A DNA stretch of 64,000 bases from Fusarium oxysporum f. sp. lycopersici 4287 (Eukaryota; Ascomycota; Sordariomycetes; Hypocreales; Nectriaceae): positions 18,039-82,038 of the forward strand of contig NC_030996.1 in NCBI RefSeq assembly GCF_000149955.1. The letters run 5' to 3'. Shown in pieces: positions 1 to 11,328 of the stretch. Made by a program: the position numbers and the translations under genes. Under the pieces are notes generated by a model. It had not been told where the DNA came from, ran no database searches, and worked only from the letters and a program-made list of their open reading frames with translations. The stretch's first letter is position 1; each line of letters opens with the position of its first letter.

Positions 1-132
1 TGAAAGTTTTGTTTTTCTTTCGCCTTATGATATGTATTTAGTACGACATCTCTCATCGCCATGGCACTACAGACAAAGCGTAGTCGAGGATACTGGTTAT
101 GGCAACCATGAAGAAAATGTCTATGCGTGTAT

Positions 133-880
133 CTAGCTCATACTACTCCAACTGATATAAATTCCCCAGACGACACTAGCCAAGGCGACGAATAGATTTC
201 TCCCCTCAGCAGTTCTGAGAAAGATGAAGCTAATCAAACTAACAGCCGGCCACAGCTTCCAACCTGCAACGAGGAGAGGATAGAAATCCTCGTGCGCCTT
301 GTTCAGGATGAATAACCAGTCAATGCGTGTGTAGTCAAATTTATACCCCGAAGAAACTGAAGGTACCACCGCTGATTTCGTAAAGTTTATAAAGGCACAC
401 AAGAGAAAGGTGTTGACAACTGCCCCAATGGTCTGGTCCAATATGGTTTTGACAAGTGTGTTGGGCACGCTGAGCTTATCGTTGGCAGCTTTACCGTGCC
501 TCTTTGAAACATCCTTTTGCCTCGAGTTATAGCTAGGGAACTTGGTCTCAAGGTAATCCTGCCTACACTAGGTCAACAGAACAAAACGAGTATATACAGT
601 TTTACGTGAGGAATTACTTACCATAGGTAATTCGGAGGCGTAGATATGGCTGTCCATATAATGAATTGTGATACGGGCATCCACTCTACCGAGATGGGTT
701 TCTGTCATTTCGAGGTCAACTCTGTTTCAGCCATAACGTAATATTTCATACGAAGATAATACTTACACCGAGACGGTATGCCATCAGCACCTGTGCTAAC
801 AAGTTGGAAGATGCTGCCAGGACAGCACTCTGCAGGGTAACTGATACCAACGGCGAGCTTTTGAAGTCTGAGAGAGCCAT
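133..880 (-). CDS. Mpv17/PMP22-family membrane protein
   Basis: Three exons on the minus strand, 880-767, 701-622 and 562-133, joined by GTAAGT donors and AG acceptors, give 207 residues, the usual size for this family. The second exon encodes WTAISTPPNYLW, matching the family's conserved loop. The C-terminal part has the hydrophobic segment with GWKLWP and ends with the typical VVWGIYISW stretch. Family members are small four-helix proteins of the peroxisomal or inner mitochondrial membrane and are thought to form channels or affect membrane permeability; the substrate is unknown. The start is the first ATG and is followed at once by a hydrophobic segment. The canonical WPxxQxxNF motif is degenerate here (WPAVSLISF), so this is a divergent paralogue. 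It lies in the same direction as the Zn2Cys6 regulator upstream of it. Confidence 0.8.
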
Positions 881-1455
881 TTCAACACTTTTGCAACCTT
901 GGGGGTTAGCATATTAGCTACCCGTGAACACAGAAAACTTGTAACCAATATTTTACCAGAGTTGGAGTTATTCAAGGGACCGTTTTGCTTTATCAAGCGG
1001 CTTGTTACGCAGGTTGGAAAAGGTGGTGGGGGGATTACACAAGAGACATGTAATAAAGAATTACACATCCATCAGATCGTATACATAGCAACATTAAAAT
1101 ACTTGTGCCTCGATCATCCGATGATTTCAGCCGCATCCGTAAAATGTTGCCGTAAGTGCGAGCATCTGGGACTGCCGTGTTCTCTTCTTAGCGTAGCCGT
1201 GGGGCCTCTCGGTCCTCGGAATCTCCGACCGTAAATCGTAGGTATACCGCCTTAGCTCCAGAGTCTCGGACTAAATCAGAATTTGTAATTAGTTCCAAGA
1301 AACAGAGCTACGCAATCCGTTCGGTAAAAGAAAAACTTGCGGGCACCGCGATGAAGTGTAAGGCTATGTAAATCCGTTTAATCGCAAGTGCAAACTCCGA
1401 CGCCGCCGGTCCTGGCTCCAGAGCGACTTGATATGGTAATAGTACAGGCTATCGC
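881..1455. other. Intergenic region, Mpv17-like gene to regulator 3' end
   Basis: About 575 bases between the start of the Mpv17-like gene and the stop codon of the next minus-strand gene. I see no convincing coding frame, RNA gene or repeat. It probably holds the Mpv17-like promoter and the regulator's 3' UTR. Confidence 0.5.
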
Positions 1456-4051
1456 TCAGTGTCTTCCTACCGGCTCACCAAGGGGCCCCTCGGACTCCGG
1501 GTTTGGCAAACCAAAATCCCCGCTTGATTCGAGAAAAGACAAAACTCCGCTTTCCGTCAGCCAAAAATCCATATCTTGAAACTCAAAACCATTGTGCATG
1601 GGAAATTGGAGGCCCTAGTAAAATATCAGCATGAGGGGCTCACATATCTCAGGCCACATCTCACCTGAAAGCCAAGTGACTCCTCAAAATCAATCGTTCC
1701 TATACCGCTGTCTCGACTCTGCCATAGTTCCGAGCCTCGTGGATTTGCCGAAACCTCTGGCTGAGTTATGCTTGAGGTGCATGTACATTCCACAAACCTG
1801 GTAGCTATTTGTAGGAACTGAGCTAAAATTGTACCAAAGACCGTATTTCCGGTTACACATTGCAGCCGCATGAAGTACGATGTGGCTATTTGCATATACA
1901 ACAGGTTCTTTCTCGTTTCTTCGTGACAGGGATGTTCAATTACAAAGTCAAACAAGACAAATAGCGCAGCCTGCGGCATGTTATATTGTACCCTGTCATC
2001 GCGATAAGTATATAAATGCAAAAGAAGTAGATCAATGTACACTACCTACCATGGNNNNNNNNNNNNNNNNNNNNNNNNNNNNNNNNNNNNNNNNNNNNNN
2101 NNNNNNNNNNNNNNNNNNNNNNNNNNNNNNNNNNNNNNNNNNNNNNNNNNNNNNNNNNNNNNNNNNNNNNNNNNNNNNNNNNNNNNNNNNNNNNNNNNNN
2201 NNNNNNNNNNNNNNNNNNNNNNNNNNNNNNNNNNNNNNNNNNNNNNNNNNNNNNNNNNNNNNNNNNNNNNNNNNNNNNNNNNNNNNNNNNNNNNNNNNNN
2301 NNNNNNNNNNNNNNNNNNNNNNNNNNNNNNNNNNNNNNNNNNNNNNNNNNNNNNNNNNNNNNNNNNNNNNNNNNNNNNNNNNNNNNNNNNNNNNNNNNNN
2401 NNNNNNNNNNNNNNNNNNNNNNNNNNNNNNNNNNNNNNNNNNNNNNNNNNNNNNNNNNNNNNNNNNNNNNNNNNNNNNNNNNNNNNNNNNNNNNNNNNNN
2501 NNNNNNNNNNNNNNNNNNNNNNNNNNNNNNNNNNNNNNNNNNNNNNNNNNNNNNNNNNNNNNNNNNNNNNNNNNNNNNNNNNNNNNNNNNNNNNNNNNNN
2601 NNNNNNNNNNNNNNNNNNNNNNNNNNNNNNNNNNNNNNNNNNNNNNNNNNNNNNNNNNNNNNNNNNNNNNNNNNNNNNNNNNNNNNNNNNNNNNNNNNNN
2701 NNNNNNNNNNNNNNNNNNNNNNNNNNNNNNNNNNNNNNNNAAACATGGCTTCATACTAACCATAGCAGCCATCGCCTAAAGCAACAGTTAGGACAGATAT
2801 ATCGAGAATCCAATCAAGGGAGTTAATACCTGGACTGTGACTAAATTTATTTGACCAAAAACAATTCGAGGAAAGAAAGCAAGCGAGACTCGGAAGATAT
2901 CCCAAGCAGTACCTGAGAAGGCATTGAAACTACCGCACTCATGATATAGACTGCCAAGGCCAAGGACGGCGTGGTACAAAGCGCACCAAGCAGGGTCCAC
3001 AGATCCAATATCCCCGACCCGTGATGAGCGCGCCCTATTTTCGAAAGAGGCGCGGTCAAGGAATGGATAGAGTGGGTGCACTTGATCAAAGTATGCTGCG
3101 AAACTGTTAGTATAGGTTCACCAACTGGTACAGGGCGACGCACACTGAATGTAATCCAGTCTACACTGTTGGGATAAGGTTACAGACCGAGCCTCCTTTT
3201 CCAAGTTATTCGGGTACGGACTCACTCCACCGGGACTTCGTGTAGTTGATTTAACAGCTGCCTCAATTTTTGCTAATAGATCTGCGACTTGGGTAGTACC
3301 GATTCGTTTCGACAACGCGATCAACTTGCTGTTAGAGAAGTAGGCAAGACTGGAAATAGACACTGCAACCAGCATATGTCAACCATGAATATTCGTGATG
3401 TAGTCAAGCCACTCACCATCTTGTTCATTGGCCTAAAGCGCGGTTGAATTAGTGGATGGAGCAAGACGGGTGAGGTTATACTACCATGATCACCGGATAA
3501 TCTACTGGGGTGGTAGAAGCCATTTGATTGGCGGCGTACGTAGTTTCAGTACCTGAAGGCACGAATTGAGCTTCGGCGTCGGAGTTCCCGACGATGGATA
3601 TACGAGAAGGTGATGCCATAAGGTTGTCGGGCTGAGATCGAGCACCAGGGGAAGTTGGCGCCCGTGACAGAGGCGTGACGGGGTCTGCAGCGTCAGGATT
3701 CTTTGTCTGCCGACGTGACTGACCTTTTGCCGACCGGGCGTTACGAACTTTGGTGCGAGAGAAGCGGCAATCTTCCGATCGCTTCTGCTAGGTGAGAGTG
3801 AGGTTAGATGGTCCAAGTTTAAGGCAGAGAAGGTTGACGTACACGGCAATTGATGCATACAACGTCTGACTCACGTTGCTCTGTAACGACTATAATTAGC
3901 CAAGGACCGGATTGACGCTGAGCCACCTGTTGGATGACGAACTGATACACCGAACCTTTCGGGCTCGACAGCCGTTGCAGGAATTGAGAAACCTTGACCG
4001 AGTTTGCTCTGGCTGTACCATGGTTTCGTTCTGTTGCGATTCAGTCTCCAT
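1456..4051 (-). CDS. Zn2Cys6 transcription factor with fungal-specific TF domain (contains assembly gap)
   Basis: Proposed minus-strand exons: 4051-3943, 3880-3843, 3787-3485, 3432-3417, 3362-3144, 3095-2830, 2775-2050 (holds the gap), 1992-1665 and 1614-1456, roughly 720 residues. The binuclear zinc cluster is assembled from the first three exons: SCNGCRARKVRC, then a nine-residue loop, then CINC and a final Cys seven residues on, a good C-x2-C-x6-C-x9-C-x2-C-x7-C pattern. Exon 6 carries the middle homology region (VHPLYPFLDRASFE, DPAWCALYHAVLGLGS). Exon 8 has the C-terminal MPQAALFVLFDFVIEHP segment. The last exon is acidic and aromatic, like an activation tail. Splice junctions keep phase everywhere except across the gap. 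It is a nuclear DNA-binding regulator; targets are unknown, but two monooxygenase genes lie just upstream. Exon limits are my reconstruction. Confidence 0.72.
2055..2740. other. Assembly gap (N run)
   Basis: 686 consecutive N. It falls inside exon 7 of the Zn2Cys6 regulator. If exon 7 were continuous and the gap length exact, the exon would be 726 nt, which does not give the phase the next exon needs. So the gap length is an estimate, or it hides an intron. Confidence 0.99.
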
Positions 4052-4397
4052 ATTGTGATTAAAACCAGGCATGAGGTTTCAAGATGATATCGTCTAGGCA
4101 CGTTAACCGTGTCTTTCAAGAGTCCGACTTGGCAATGTCAAATAAAAATCCTATGTTGATGGTTATCACCTAGACTAGACCGAGGCATGGATGCTTCCCC
4201 GCATTTCGGGTGCATCGGCTCTTTGAGGTTTGATTGGAGTGTTTCAAGATTCGGGGTCCGCGGGTAGATGCTTAGTTAGATACAGCAACCACCAAAGCGG
4301 TCACCCTGCTGGCACCACCTCTTCCACAAATAAGTTGCTCAATTAAGTTTAGGTATTAGGTTATCTATAGCTTGAAAGAACAAGAATACACCTGTGT
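4052..4397. other. Intergenic region, regulator promoter side
   Basis: About 346 bases between the regulator start and the monooxygenase stop, both on the minus strand. No coding or structural signal was recognised. It must hold the regulator's promoter. Confidence 0.5.
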
Positions 4398-6353
4398 TTA
4401 CATTAAGAGTCGCAACCCCGCTCTCGTCACATTTTCTACAAGTGACATTGTAGCTTTTGCTTTGCTTTCAAGTGCAGTCCACACCTCATAGAGTACCTGC
4501 CAACGCAACTGCGATAGCACATATTGAACTCCATCCATAAGAGGCTTTCTATAGCAACCTGTAGAAAAGTAATCGATGGCGAACATCAGACCACTGAACA
4601 TCCCAACCACTAAGAACAGTCGCCGCCAGATACTTCGGCCTCGAGCCGTGGCCGAGCCCTAAAAACGTTAGCATTTCATTTATACAACCAAAGAGCGAAA
4701 ATAGTGCCAATCTTACAGAAAAGTCAAAGTCTTTCCAGACTGGAAAGAGGCTTCTTCTCCAAAAGCTCGCCTGGGAGTAAGGGTAGACTGTGGCGTTCCA
4801 CCGTGTACCGTTCTTTTTCGTCTCGACGAACCAGTTGGTACAACCAGAGTAGAAGACGGTCGACTTGATGCCTGCTTGCATGCTGTCTGTCCATTTACCC
4901 TCGGCGTCCGACTTCACATCGACGATGCTGGCTTTGCCATCTAGTATAGGCTTGATGACCCGAAGGGAATAGTTGATCCCGTTCTCCAGAGCAATGATGG
5001 CGGAGGTGTGGCCAACGCCTGAGTTGGGTCCTGCAATGGCATGGAATCAGTATTGTCTTCTTTGCCTATGCTGAGGTAACTTCAAACTCACCGTAGAGAA
5101 GAAAAAGGTTCGGGAACCCGCTGACAGATGTCGTGTTGTACGCTTCTGCGCCACCATACCGCTCCCAATGTTCATGCAAATTCTCATCGTTCCTTCCTAT
5201 CACCTCGATGCCCTTCAGGAAGCCGCTCGTCTCGAAGCCATTGGCAAGTACAATAATATCTGCTTCGATGATTTGACCTCCAACTCGAACCCCATCTGGC
5301 GTGATTTCAGTCGCTGGTTTATCAGTGAGGCTAAAGTTCTCAGCATGAATGCTCTCAAGATAGCCGGAGTCGTAAATACGCCGTTTGCATCCAAATTCAA
5401 AGTCAGGGATAAGTAAGTCGTGATACTTGGCGGGTGCTGTCTTTTTCATATACGTTAAGGCTGTCTCTCTGAACTTTGCGCGTACACGTGCTCCCGCGTC
5501 CGTCATCTCAAAAAGCTTGTATTGGCGCTCTGTCTCGAGAAACACGAGAACACGTAGGAGACGCTGGGCGCCAGGTATATTCTTCATCACCCACCGCAGC
5601 ACGTCCAAGGTCGGCCCGTCGATTGGAGGGAGAATCCAATGCTTTGATCGGATGAGCTGCGTGAGGCTCTTTGTCTCGGGGAGGATGTTTGGCACGATCT
5701 GCGCAGCTGTGCAGCCGTTACCAAATAGCACTACCCGCTTTCCTGTGAGATCGACATCGTGGCGCCACTTTGCTGAATGAATGATAGGCCCCTTGAAAGA
5801 CTTGACACCGGGGATATCCAGCTCCCGTGGGTTGGAGAACAATCCCGTTGCGGAAAATAGAAACTGACATTCGTGGAAGAAGAGAGATTCTATTTTCAGA
5901 TCCCGAATGGTCAATCGCCATCGAGCCTGCCCCTCGAACCATTCACACTTCTCCACCTGGGCCCCAAAGGTCATCTTATCGAGAAGATTGTACTTCTTGG
6001 CGATCCCCATTATATAATCATATAGCTCCTCTCGTTTAGCTAGGATACGCGTCCAGTCCGGATTTGGCTCAAACGAAAAGCTATAGAGTATGTTGGGGAT
6101 ATCGCACGCGCAACCTATGTCATGGTGCCCTCGATTAGCACTATTTCCCGATTTAGATGAGGATAAGACGGGTTGGCTTACCAGGGTACTGATTCTGTAG
6201 CCAGGTACCACCAAGTTGGCTCTGCCGCTCAAAATACTGAACATCGTCGAGGTTGTACCATCGCTTCAGTGTCGCACCTAGACCTATACCGGAAAGACCC
6301 GTTCCGATACAGGCGAAGCGGCTGTAACTCGTCTTGCGATTATTCAAAGACAT
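4398..6353 (-). CDS. Baeyer-Villiger-type flavin monooxygenase with C-terminal hydrophobic segment
   Basis: Four minus-strand exons, 6353-6182, 6114-5092, 5030-4717 and 4658-4398, splice in phase to 589 residues. An FAD-binding GTGLSG lies at residues 17-22 and FERQSQLGGTW at 41-51. The signature FKGPIIHSAKW at about 164-174 matches the Baeyer-Villiger FxGxxxHxxxW pattern, although the usual P/D after it is R. A second nucleotide-binding GNGCTA is at 189-194. Such enzymes use NADPH and O2 to insert oxygen next to a ketone or to hydroxylate. The C-terminal region has a hydrophobic stretch (LFLVVGMFSGLMFAIDYF) that may anchor it in a membrane. It is divergent from a second enzyme of the class that starts at 7052. 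The substrate cannot be read from the sequence. Confidence 0.85.
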
Positions 6354-7051
6354 TTTTGTGCTTTACTTCCAATATGTGCGAATGGGTTACGGTTATGTGT
6401 CGAACATAAGTAAAGGAGCTATCTGGTCTTAGTAAAACGGACAATCAAGATAGCGGAATTTATCCAGTCGGCATAGCATGCATAAAACTGCGACTCGAGG
6501 CTCCCAGACTTGCACCTCGGCTACAACCACATGTCTTTTTGTATTTATCGCAAGCACATGCTATGTACCCAGTAAGAACACAAGGACCAGTCCTTGGATA
6601 CGTGCATGGTGGCTGAGGACAAGGTTGATTCGGTTCGCTCTCCCGCGGGCGCCGATCCATCTTAGAAGAGGTCGTCGTAAGTCCGAAAGACCCTAAGACA
6701 TTGCACCATTACATAGTAATGTTCGGACTTTCCGGCGCAACTTACAATACTTGCGAAATTCCGAACAGCTATTGCAGGTAGCAAAACGCCTTGTTTGAGT
6801 TTTTGAACTAGCCCATCAGTAAGAGGGCTGAAAAGGCCTTGATGTGAGTTGGGAGATCGACCGTGACCACCCACGCTACTCAGTGGACGGAGTTTGGTAG
6901 GTATAAGAGAGGTGTCCTTTATTGATAGTATAGTACCTTCGCAACCCATAATTGGTATTGTATGCACCTTTAGAGCTTCTCTTGAATGTTCATGAATCTC
7001 AAATCTGCCTTCAACCTGCCTTTAACTCTTGTTCAATAGAGAATTGCTACC
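6354..7051. promoter_or_regulatory. Shared upstream region of two divergent monooxygenase genes
   Basis: About 700 bases separate the two start codons, with no credible gene between them. A TATA-like TATAAGAG lies near 6902, about 150 bases before the plus-strand start. Co-regulation from this region is an inference from the head-to-head layout only. Confidence 0.4.
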
Positions 7052-8539
7052 ATGAATTCCGATTACGTTGGCGATAAATCATCCCTCGACACTTCATTCG
7101 ATGTTCTCATAATCGGAGCCGGGATTTCCGGTATCAATTTGGCGTACCACATCCACACCAAAGCCCCAGAACCAGCACCGTCATCATACGCCATTCTCGA
7201 GTCAAGGAGTAACCTGGGTGGCACTTGGGACTTTTTCAAATACCCGGGTCTCAGGTCTGACTCGGATATGTTCACTTTCGGTTTGCCATGGTACCCTTGG
7301 CGAAAGAACAAAACTATAGCCTCTGGTGGTGAGATCCGTTCCTATCTAGAAGCTGCGGCTGTACACGCTGGGATCGATAGAAATATCAAGTACCAACACC
7401 GAGTACTTTCGGCGCGCTGGTCATCCCAGAACGCGCGTTGGGTCCTGGATGTCGAAGTTAATGGTGTCCCTGGGCATATTTACGAGGCGCGCTTTCTTAT
7501 ACTTGGCACAGGCTACTACGACTATGACGAGCCTTTAGCCACCCAGATCCCAGGCCTTGACAACTTCGCTGGAACCATTGTCCATCCCCAATTTTGGCCA
7601 GAGGACTTGGACTATGTCGACAAGGACGTTGTTATCATTGGGAGTGGTGCAACTGCCGTCACCCTGCTACCAAATCTTACGGAAAAGGCACACCATACGA
7701 CCATGTTGCAAAGAAGTCCCACCTACATCTCGCCGTTACCCTTGGTTGATAAGCTGGCGCAGGTCGAACGCGCCATATTGCCCGCTCGCCTCGCCGGACG
7801 AGTCACTCGACTTCGCCGCGTTATTAGATTCTTCGGCTTCTACTGGTACTGCAAGTTCTTCCCCAACACCGCAAAACGACTCCTTCACGACCTGTGCACG
7901 AAACTCCTTCCCTCTGATATCCCCGTTGACCCACATTTTACTCCTCGCTATGACCCTATGGACCAGCGGCTCTGTGCGTCTCCAGATGGTGACTTTTTTG
8001 CCAGCCTGCGTTCTGGAAAGGCGAGCATAGTGACAGACACTATCAAGAGGGTTACTGAAGATGAGATAATCCTAGATTCGGGTGCAAAGTTGCAACCTGA
8101 TATTATTGTCACGGCGACTGGCCTCAAGCTACGCATTGGCGGTGGTATTCAATTTTTCGTCGACGGCGAACCAGTCAATATTGTTGATGGGTTTGCTTGG
8201 AAAGGGTTCATGCTGCAAAACGTGCCTAACTTGGCTTTCGTGGCCGGTTACTACAACGCTGCATGGACTTTGGGCGCAGAAGTGACAGGCGTGGCCGTTG
8301 TGAGGTTATTGCGCCAGATGAAGTCCAGGGGGTTTTCCTGTGTTGTTCCACGGCTTGGGAGATCCGATCAAAATATGGAGCCGCAGTCGTTCTTTAAAAT
8401 CTCGTCTACGTATGTCAAGGATGCTATCAAGTATACGCCTAAGGGAGGAACGGGACAGTGGGCACATAGGTGGAATTACTTTTTTGATCTCGCGAAAGCT
8501 AGCTGGGGGGATCATAAGTCTGGTTTGGAGTACTTTTAG
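7052..8539 (+). CDS. Baeyer-Villiger-type flavin monooxygenase
   Basis: A single uninterrupted frame of 495 residues, normal for the class. GAGISG at 22-27 and LGGTWDFFKYPGLRSD near 55-70 form the FAD site. FAGTIVHPQFWP at 172-183 is a full Baeyer-Villiger fingerprint, and GSGATA at 197-202 is the NADPH-binding repeat. Unlike its divergent neighbour it has no introns and no C-terminal hydrophobic extension, so the two are not a recent duplication. The predicted role is NADPH- and FAD-dependent oxygenation of a ketone-bearing small molecule in the cytosol. Its 3' end converges on the proline-rich gene ending at 8790. Confidence 0.88.
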   Translation: MNSDYVGDKSSLDTSFDVLIIGAGISGINLAYHIHTKAPEPAPSSYAILESRSNLGGTWDFFKYPGLRSDSDMFTFGLPWYPWRKNKTIASGGEIRSYLEAAAVHAGIDRNIKYQHRVLSARWSSQNARWVLDVEVNGVPGHIYEARFLILGTGYYDYDEPLATQIPGLDNFAGTIVHPQFWPEDLDYVDKDVVIIGSGATAVTLLPNLTEKAHHTTMLQRSPTYISPLPLVDKLAQVERAILPARLAGRVTRLRRVIRFFGFYWYCKFFPNTAKRLLHDLCTKLLPSDIPVDPHFTPRYDPMDQRLCASPDGDFFASLRSGKASIVTDTIKRVTEDEIILDSGAKLQPDIIVTATGLKLRIGGGIQFFVDGEPVNIVDGFAWKGFMLQNVPNLAFVAGYYNAAWTLGAEVTGVAVVRLLRQMKSRGFSCVVPRLGRSDQNMEPQSFFKISSTYVKDAIKYTPKGGTGQWAHRWNYFFDLAKASWGDHKSGLEYF

Positions 8540-8789
8540 AATCCACTGAATGGTAGAGTAGCCTCCATCGACCTTGTTACGCGTTGAAACCAAATTATTT
8601 TAGTTCATGGTTCAATAGTATATATCAACCTTGTCTTCGCCAAGTATGTCATAGCGGTAGTAGGCATTATGGTCTTACATCGCTGTTCTTCCTTTTCCCA
8701 TGCCATTTCATCTCCTATTTTGCATCCAATACTGCCCCGCTTCTTTGCCAGTACGTGTATCATCCACTCGTTACAAAAGAACACTATCA

Positions 8790-10466
8790 TCAATCGAATC
8801 TTACAGATCTTACAGATTTCCTCCGCCTCGACTGTCCAGGTGGATCAGGCACCGGGTACGGCGGCACTGGTGCCCTAGCAGGTTCTTCATCCTGTTCATC
8901 TTCCGTCTGGACATACGCAAACCGACCTGGCCTGACTTTCTGTTGATCTCCTTCTACGATCTTTCTTTCCGGTGGCCTAGCGTCACTCCTTTGGACAACG
9001 GATGGTTGAACCCTTCTCCTATCCTGCGATGCAACACTCTGTGTTGAGCTGACTCTTGTAAGTGGAGGTCTTAACGCACGTCTGAAGTCTTCGTAAATCT
9101 CGTCGTCGTCGTCGTCATCTGGTTCAGGCAGCCTGGTTGGAACCTGTCGGGTGCGTCCTTGGTTAGATGACTGCGCATCTTGTGGAGGTCTGATGACAGA
9201 TGGAAGAGTCTGGCGACGACGTGGCATTGCTCGATTCAAGGTTGGCGATGGTGGTGCGTGCACTGAGGACCCTGAAGCGACAGAAGGCTGGCCCCTTAGG
9301 ACCAAGGGTTGTGGCCTGCTTTCGTAGCCCTCGCGTAGTCGCTGCGGTGCCGGCTCATCTTCCAATCCGCCTTCAAGCTGAAGATACTCCAATATAGTAT
9401 CGAGCTTTGACCTGATCTCCTGTGCGTCTTGCTGGCTAACCAATGCCGTTTCTCCATCATGTTCCCTTACCCTCCCCTGAAGAAGATCCATCATTGTCTG
9501 CCTTGATGACAGCCCTAATGAGTCTTGGTATTCCGGTCTTTGTCTATCTTCAAGCAGCCGGTAGATGATGCTTGTGAGCTGACGAGATCTTTCTCTCTCT
9601 ATGTTAAGAGATCTTGTGTCATCGCTGGTATACTGGCTCGTGACCGATGGACTTCGCCGTGGACGGCCTTGGATCCTGCCTGGGTCTGACTGGATCTCAG
9701 CCTGGTATACTTGACGTTGAAGGTTTCTGAGTTCGGCCATGATATCTTGCATGGTTATGCCATCTTCTGACGAGGCTCTCTCCCGTGTAGGTATAGACGG
9801 TCGCTTCTGCCGAGGTCTTTGATGTGACCCTTCCCTTCGAAGACGACTCAGATTGGGTTCAGTCTGTGGCTTCGGTTGTCGGGAAGGTTGAGGTCGTGCT
9901 GGAGTTCTTTTCGGATTCCGCGTTGGGTACTCAGGGTATGGTGGGACTTCCTCCTCATACCCGTAAGAATCGGCGGGACCGTATCCTGGGTCAGAGTATC
10001 CTGACGGTGGCACATCGTATCCAGGCGGAGTAAAGTACTGGGGGTTCCGAACACTTGCTCGCGGGACAGAGAAATACCCTCCGTCTCCATGATATGTATA
10101 TGGACTGGGATAACCAGCCGGCGCCGGGACGTTTGGTGATGGATAGTAAGATGGGTTCGTGTTCGCTTGATACGCACCCGGCGGCGGAGGAGGAAATGTG
10201 TTGGGGTCGACGCCGTAGCGCATGGCCTGCCTCATTACCGGATCGCCCGGGGCTTGTGAAGGGAAGTCGTTGGTATGTGTTCGATAATGCGCAGGCTGTT
10301 TATGTCGAATTTTATGTCCGCGATTTGATGTTTTGGGTTGCTTGGCTTCTTTCTTGCTTGGAGAGCTACTCTTTTCCTCTTCGTCATGTGGACTCTCTTC
10401 CGGGGGATGACCCTCTGCGTCATCTGATGGCGGGGGTGTCGACACCATGGTGACTAGGCCAATCAC
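8790..10466 (-). CDS. Proline-rich, intrinsically disordered protein
   Basis: One open frame of 558 residues from the ATG at 10466; an in-frame ATG six codons later (10448) is an equally good start. The composition is dominated by Pro, Ser, Arg, Gln and Asp. The N-terminal third is acidic then Lys-rich, the 80-190 region is rich in Pro/Tyr/Gly, and a run of six Asp lies near residue 445. A mixed segment near 235-375 may form a coiled coil. It ends in a basic RRKSVRSVRFD tail. No enzymatic domain, signal peptide or membrane segment is visible. It could be a nuclear or scaffold protein, but nothing in the sequence assigns a function. Codon use looks like that of a real gene. Confidence 0.7.
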   Translation of the reverse strand: MIGLVTMVSTPPPSDDAEGHPPEESPHDEEEKSSSPSKKEAKQPKTSNRGHKIRHKQPAHYRTHTNDFPSQAPGDPVMRQAMRYGVDPNTFPPPPPGAYQANTNPSYYPSPNVPAPAGYPSPYTYHGDGGYFSVPRASVRNPQYFTPPGYDVPPSGYSDPGYGPADSYGYEEEVPPYPEYPTRNPKRTPARPQPSRQPKPQTEPNLSRLRREGSHQRPRQKRPSIPTRERASSEDGITMQDIMAELRNLQRQVYQAEIQSDPGRIQGRPRRSPSVTSQYTSDDTRSLNIERERSRQLTSIIYRLLEDRQRPEYQDSLGLSSRQTMMDLLQGRVREHDGETALVSQQDAQEIRSKLDTILEYLQLEGGLEDEPAPQRLREGYESRPQPLVLRGQPSVASGSSVHAPPSPTLNRAMPRRRQTLPSVIRPPQDAQSSNQGRTRQVPTRLPEPDDDDDDEIYEDFRRALRPPLTRVSSTQSVASQDRRRVQPSVVQRSDARPPERKIVEGDQQKVRPGRFAYVQTEDEQDEEPARAPVPPYPVPDPPGQSRRRKSVRSVRFD

Positions 10467-11328
10467 GTCAAAGGCAAGTTAAGATGAGGGAGAGATCGAG
10501 TGGAATTTCTGACAATAATTGAGAATCGTTGGAGAATGAGTATTAAATTGAGGATCTGCGAGCTTATCTTGATCTGGGCCTAAAATCCACAAGTTAAATG
10601 AGATGAGGCTCTGCTTAGGTTGCCTCTTTTTCGTTAGGTCGCAAACGACTGACGTGGACGAAGAATGCCTTACGAAGGAAATGCATCTGCTATTGGGCTG
10701 TTCACTTCCGCTGTCAAAGCTGTATCTTTATTGCTCGTGTCGTCTTTCGCTGCACATGTACAGCGTTGAGCGACGCATTCTCCAACAACATCATTGGTGG
10801 CGTGGTATCGTCATTGGACACTAAAACCGGAAACGGGCGGGTTGGTTGCAACCGAAATGCGAGCGTGATCATTTGCATGACTTAGTCAGGTTACAGTGAG
10901 GGATAAATCCGATTGATTATCCCTGCTGAAGGAGAACTGTGGGTAAGCTTTGTGATCTTGAGTTGCTAAAGGGTATTCAAAGCGACTGCACAAGGGTAGT
11001 CAGAGATTCCGTAACTCATTAAACATTTGCTACGACATGTTGAACATGTTTGGGTAACAAGGCTGCCGTAAACCCCGGATTGAGGCCATCATGATGTCGA
11101 AATGGGCAGATGCTGACCACCTTTTCTGCACGTCGTACATGTATCGCCAATCGCACGGCCCCATCCGCTGCATGTGCATGTACCGTTCTGCAGCCAGACT
11201 AATTCGACTGATTGAGTCAGAGTGAACGATTATGGTTCTCGGCAGGCAGAGATAAGAGGAGTAACATTAATCCCTTCCCGATGAAACCATTGATAGGTTC
11301 GTTTCCGCGAAGAAGTACAGTATATATC
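10467..11328. other. Intergenic region
   Basis: About 860 bases. The left half is the promoter side of the proline-rich gene and the right half is downstream of the MACPF-like locus. I saw no coding exon chain, RNA gene or repeat. Confidence 0.5.

Noticed and set aside
1880..2826. Long open frames running through the N gap
   Set aside because: They exist only because N runs contain no stops; flanking residues do not support them, except the minus frame that belongs to the Zn2Cys6 exon.
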